A stretch of 7,887 nucleotides of DNA from an uncultured Clostridia bacterium (GTDB lineage Bacteria; Bacillota_A; Clostridia; Christensenellales; Aristaeellaceae), in contig CAKUDW010000084.1 of the NCBI GenBank assembly GCA_934645275.1, positions 1 to 7,887 on the forward strand. The letters are read 5' to 3'. The stretch's first letter is position 1. Each line of letters begins with the position of its first letter. Positions 5,454 through 7,887 of the stretch are shown here, one piece after another. Made by a program: the position numbers and the translations under genes. The notes under the pieces were generated by a model. The model did no database searches. It saw only the letters and a program-made list of their open reading frames with translations, and was not told where the DNA came from.

Positions 5454-7156
5454 CACGCATTCTCCTTTGCAGTATTATCCGTTTTCGTCATCAGGAGTCC
5501 GATCTCTTCCTTGGTCGCCGTGCGCGCATCTACAATTCCGGTCACAGCGCCGGAGTTAATCACCATGATCCGATCGCAGAGTTCCAGCAGTACATCCAGA
5601 TCCTCTCCGACAAAGATAACGGCCACGCCATTCTCCTTCTGTTTATTGAGCAAATTATATATAATGTAAGAAGAATTGATGTCCAGACCGCGCACCGGAT
5701 AGGCGGCCATCAACACTTTCGGCGTAAATGCAATTTCACGCCCCAACAGAACCTTCTGAATATTGCCGCCAGAAAGCCTGCGCACGGGCACGTTTACGCC
5801 AGGCGTGATAACTTCCAACTCCTGAATGATTTCCTCAGCCTGAGCGAGGGGCCTCTTTCTATCAACAAACCCAGCGTGGCCCTTCCGATAGCTGCGCAGC
5901 ATCATGTTGTCCGTAATGCCCATGCTGCCAACCAGGCCCATGCCCAGCCGGTCCTCCGGCACGAAGGACAGGTGAATCCCCAGCGAACGAATCTGCAAGG
6001 GCGTCTTATCCCTGAGCGACATGACCTCGTCCTCGCGGAAGAGCACATCGCCGCTGTTAACCCACCGGCGAATCTCTGCAGGCTTCATGCCCTTAAAAGA
6101 AACCGGTTTGCCCTCGCCATCATGGAATGCGTCCATTTCCGCCATTTCACGAACGCGCTTCAGGGATTTGTGGAAGAATGTAACCGGCCTGTCCTTTTTG
6201 GGATTAATAAATATAATCTCGCCGCTGTCCACCGGCTGCAAACCGGTAATGGCTTCGAGCAATTCCTTCTGACCACTGCCCGCAATGCCCGCAATGCCGA
6301 AAATTTCGCCGCCCTTGACTGTGAAGCTCACGTCCTTGACCACGGCGCGTCCCTCTTCATTTTTGCAGTTCAGATTCTTGATCATCAGGCGTGGAACTGC
6401 GTTCACGGGGGCCTTGCGCTCGATGTTCAGGCTGACCTTTTTGCCGACCATCATCTCGGTAAGCTCGTTTTCATTGGTTTCGGCGGTTTCAACGGTGCCC
6501 ACATGCTCGCCTTTGCGCAGAATTGCGACGCGGTCAGAAACCGAAAGCACTTCATGCAGCTTGTGCGTGATGATGATGATGGATTTTCCATCTTCCTTCA
6601 TACGCCTGAGCACATCAAACAGACGGTCGATTTCCTGCGGCGTGAGAACGGCCGTAGGTTCATCCAATATCAGTATATCTGCGCCGCGGTAGAGCATCTT
6701 TATAATTTCAACGGTCTGCTTTTCAGATACGGACATATCGTAAATCCGCTTCTGCGGCTCGATATGAAAGCCGTACTTTTCAGCGATCGCAGAAACCTGC
6801 TCGTTGACGTTCTTCAAATTATACCGGCCCTTTTCATTTAGACCGAGCACGACATTTTCCGATGCAGTAAACAAATCCACCAGCTTGAAATGCTGATGAA
6901 TCATGCCAATTTTCAGCGCATATGCATCTTTGGGCGAACGGATTACGACTTCATGACCATCCATATAGATATGACCCTCGTCGGGATAGTAAATGCCGGC
7001 AAGCATGTTCATCAGGGTCGTCTTACCGCAACCGTTTTCACCCAAAACGGCCAGAATTTCACCCTGGTACACATCCAGGTCCACAGAATTATTAGCGACG
7101 ACACTGCCAAACGTCTTGGTAATGCCGCGCATGCTCAGAGCAATCTTTTTCTGCAC
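5453..7156 (-). CDS. Tandem-NBD ABC importer ATPase, NupO/YufO type
   Basis: Cytoplasmic ATPase with two fused nucleotide-binding domains that powers the permease pair. Numbered from GTG 7156 (567 residues), domain 1 has Walker A GENGCGKTT (39-47), Q-loop Gln88, signature MSVSEKQ (141-147), Walker B ILDEP with catalytic Glu166, and switch His198. Domain 2 has a degenerate Walker A (GIAGSGQKE, near 290), an intact LSGGN signature (461-465) and PVRGLD where Walker B should hold a glutamate. Such asymmetry is normal for this sugar/nucleoside family, so ATP is probably hydrolysed mainly at one site. The unusual part is a charged insertion of roughly 50-60 residues in domain 2 (about 318-370), making the protein longer than the usual ~510. 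GTG 7156 is chosen because GGAGG (7167-7163) lies 6 nt upstream; ATG 7180 and 7174 are in frame, but the nearest upstream GGAGG (7198-7194) is buried in a hairpin. Confidence 0.93.
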   Translation of the reverse strand: MQKKIALSMRGITKTFGSVVANNSVDLDVYQGEILAVLGENGCGKTTLMNMLAGIYYPDEGHIYMDGHEVVIRSPKDAYALKIGMIHQHFKLVDLFTASENVVLGLNEKGRYNLKNVNEQVSAIAEKYGFHIEPQKRIYDMSVSEKQTVEIIKMLYRGADILILDEPTAVLTPQEIDRLFDVLRRMKEDGKSIIIITHKLHEVLSVSDRVAILRKGEHVGTVETAETNENELTEMMVGKKVSLNIERKAPVNAVPRLMIKNLNCKNEEGRAVVKDVSFTVKGGEIFGIAGIAGSGQKELLEAITGLQPVDSGEIIFINPKKDRPVTFFHKSLKRVREMAEMDAFHDGEGKPVSFKGMKPAEIRRWVNSGDVLFREDEVMSLRDKTPLQIRSLGIHLSFVPEDRLGMGLVGSMGITDNMMLRSYRKGHAGFVDRKRPLAQAEEIIQELEVITPGVNVPVRRLSGGNIQKVLLGREIAFTPKVLMAAYPVRGLDINSSYIIYNLLNKQKENGVAVIFVGEDLDVLLELCDRIMVINSGAVTGIVDARTATKEEIGLLMTKTDNTAKENA

Positions 7157-7183
7157 GGTTTGCCTCCGAATCATAAGCATTGA

Positions 7184-7245
7184 AATATGGCATCCTCCGG
7201 GAACCGCACATTCGCTTTGGGGCGATTCCCAGAGGTCGCCATATT
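7184..7245 (-). promoter_or_regulatory. Long mRNA hairpin before the ATPase gene
   Basis: In the operon transcript (minus strand) the outer arms AAUAUGGCG and UGCCAUAUU give 9 pairs. After a single A-A mismatch, CCUCUGGGAAUCGC pairs with GCGGUUCCCGGAGG for 14 more. In total there are 23 pairs, three of them G-U, around a 14-nt loop. The G-U pairs would be A-C mismatches in plus-strand RNA, so the structure suits the operon transcript. It masks the GGAGG at 7198-7194 and ends 28 nt before the GTG start. It probably affects translation or message stability. Confidence 0.7.
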
Positions 7246-7254
7246 GAAAAACGG

Positions 7255-7284
7255 CAGTCTGCTCCCTCGAAAGGGAGCAGACCG
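7255..7284 (-). terminator. Attenuator-like hairpin after the binding-protein gene
   Basis: In minus-strand RNA, CGGUCUGCUCCCU and AGGGAGCAGACUG form 13 pairs, one of them G-U, closed by a UUCG tetraloop. Three bases later comes UUUUU (7251-7247). This is a credible intrinsic terminator, but the ATPase and permease genes continue in the same direction. It is therefore more likely a leaky terminator or a 3' stabiliser that keeps binding-protein message above transporter message. It begins 18 nt past the binding-protein stop. Confidence 0.7.
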
Positions 7285-7302
7285 AACTTACTTTGCCTTA
7301 AA

Positions 7303-7887
7303 TCAGAACTTGCTGTTCAGCAGCTCAATGCCATCCAGCTGGATGTCGAAGTAAGGTGCGGAACGGAATTCACTCTCATGGAAGTAACCGTCCAGAACCA
7401 CTTCAGTGTCGGGCGTGAAGGCTTCGTCGGTATCGACATCAGCCATGTAGGACTCGATCTTGGCGCCGTCCTTGAGCATGAAGTTGTCGGCAGCGGTATC
7501 GAAAACCTTGATTTCGCCATTGCTCAGAGCAGTCTTGGCAGCCTCAATGGCCTCAACGGTGCCAGCGGCAGCCACGTCGGTGTTGATGTCGGTCAGCACG
7601 ACAGAGTTGGTGGCGATGGTGCCGGTCCAGTCGGTATCAATGGCTTCACCATTTGCATTCTGGTTCACGATATACTCGAAGTAGGGTGCCCAGTTGATGC
7701 GGGAAGAAACGATGAAGGTATTGGGGCAGCTTTCAATGGTAGAACCGTTGTAGGAAACATTGGGAACGCCGGCATTTTCGCAGGCCGTGGGTGCGCCCAT
7801 GGAGTCAGCATGCTGGGAGATCAGGTCGCAGCCTGCGTTAATCAGCGCTTCCGCCGCAGTCTTTTCTTCCTTCTCATCATACCAGGA
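7303..7887 (-). CDS. BMP-family ABC importer substrate-binding lipoprotein (C-terminal part)
   Basis: C-terminal 194 residues of a BMP/PnrA-type solute-binding protein, normally a lipoprotein anchored outside the membrane. The reading frame stays open to the window edge, so the start, signal peptide and lipobox lie outside. The visible part begins SWYDEKEEKTAAEALINAG. It continues with the family's ligand-domain segment CDLISQHADS, then GVPNVSYNG, which correspond to the typical GADVISQHxDS and GxxxIGYN blocks. WAPYFEYIV is followed by a low-complexity, acidic and alanine-rich stretch, and then by GEIKVFDTAADNF, with ESYMADVDTDEAF and DGYFHESEFRSAPYFDIQ near the end. The ATG at 7800 is internal (…HADS-M-GAP…) and is not a start. 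The gene is first in the visible operon. Characterised relatives bind nucleosides or related compounds; the exact ligand here cannot be read from this half. Confidence 0.92.
   Translation of the reverse strand, partial: SWYDEKEEKTAAEALINAGCDLISQHADSMGAPTACENAGVPNVSYNGSTIESCPNTFIVSSRINWAPYFEYIVNQNANGEAIDTDWTGTIATNSVVLTDINTDVAAAGTVEAIEAAKTALSNGEIKVFDTAADNFMLKDGAKIESYMADVDTDEAFTPDTEVVLDGYFHESEFRSAPYFDIQLDGIELLNSKF

Noticed and set aside
5378..6841. 487-codon open frame on the plus strand opposite the ATPase and permease genes
   Set aside because: The translation resembles no family, is rich in His, Asn and Arg as expected of antisense frames, and the minus strand carries clear ABC ATPase motifs.
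7157..7302. Known riboswitch class or internal promoter between binding protein and ATPase
   Set aside because: I found no conserved core of the purine, cobalamin, FMN, TPP or SAM riboswitches and no good -35/-10 pair; only the two hairpins are clear.
7303..7800. Complete small protein starting at ATG 7800
   Set aside because: The frame continues without a stop to the window edge, and the upstream codons encode typical BMP-family sequence, so this ATG is internal.
1..7887. Mobile element, CRISPR array or phage module
   Set aside because: There is no transposase, integrase, regularly spaced repeats, phage gene or terminal inverted repeats; all genes are ordinary metabolic, tRNA-modification or transport functions.

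Overview
The window looks like a chromosomal segment from an anaerobic, low-redox Firmicute, probably class Clostridia. The evidence is rubrerythrin, a small ferredoxin-thioredoxin-reductase-like iron-sulfur protein, strong AAGGAGG-type ribosome binding sites, sigma-A-like promoters, and a BMP/NupNOPQ-type ABC importer resembling the Bacillus/clostridial nucleoside systems. Base composition is moderate and balanced. I see no mobile element, CRISPR array, rRNA or tRNA, so this reads as ordinary core and housekeeping DNA rather than an accessory island.

Layout. (1) Positions 1-134 hold no gene but contain several inverted repeats that run into the 3' end of the next gene. (2) 135-1154 (-) is a tRNA-dihydrouridine synthase. 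(3) 1197-1445 (+) is a small Smr-domain protein, transcribed divergently from dus with only 42 bp between the start codons. (4) 1442-2305 (-) is a compact amidohydrolase whose stop codon overlaps the Smr stop in a shared TTAA. (5) 2306-2469 is a divergent promoter region with two good sigma-A promoters, back to back, and an 8-bp inverted repeat covering both -35 boxes. (6) 2470-3003 (+) rubrerythrin and 3046-3252 (+) a 68-residue six-cysteine FTR-like protein form a two-gene redox unit. It ends at a strong bidirectional terminator (3258-3295). (7) 3373-7887 (-) is an ABC importer operon read right to left: substrate-binding lipoprotein (5' end outside the window), a double-NBD ATPase, and two permeases. 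The ATPase/permease and permease/permease junctions overlap (TGATG and ATGA).

How the genes work together. The importer is complete except for the N-terminus of its binding protein. BMP-type proteins capture a ligand (nucleosides or related compounds in the characterised relatives) and pass it to a heterodimeric permease powered by one tandem ATPase. The 146-bp gap between the binding-protein gene and the ATPase gene holds two successive RNA hairpins. They probably keep binding protein in excess over transporter. Their G-U pairs work only in the mRNA of the operon strand. Rubrerythrin plus the FTR-like protein suggests peroxide detoxification and thiol/iron-sulfur redox handling.

The main items for a second look are the double hairpin, the roughly 50-60-residue insertion in the second ATPase domain, the symmetric operator-like repeat between rubrerythrin and the amidohydrolase, the unusual cysteine spacing of the FTR-like protein, and the palindrome cluster at the left edge. 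I do not see a clearly new multi-gene system.
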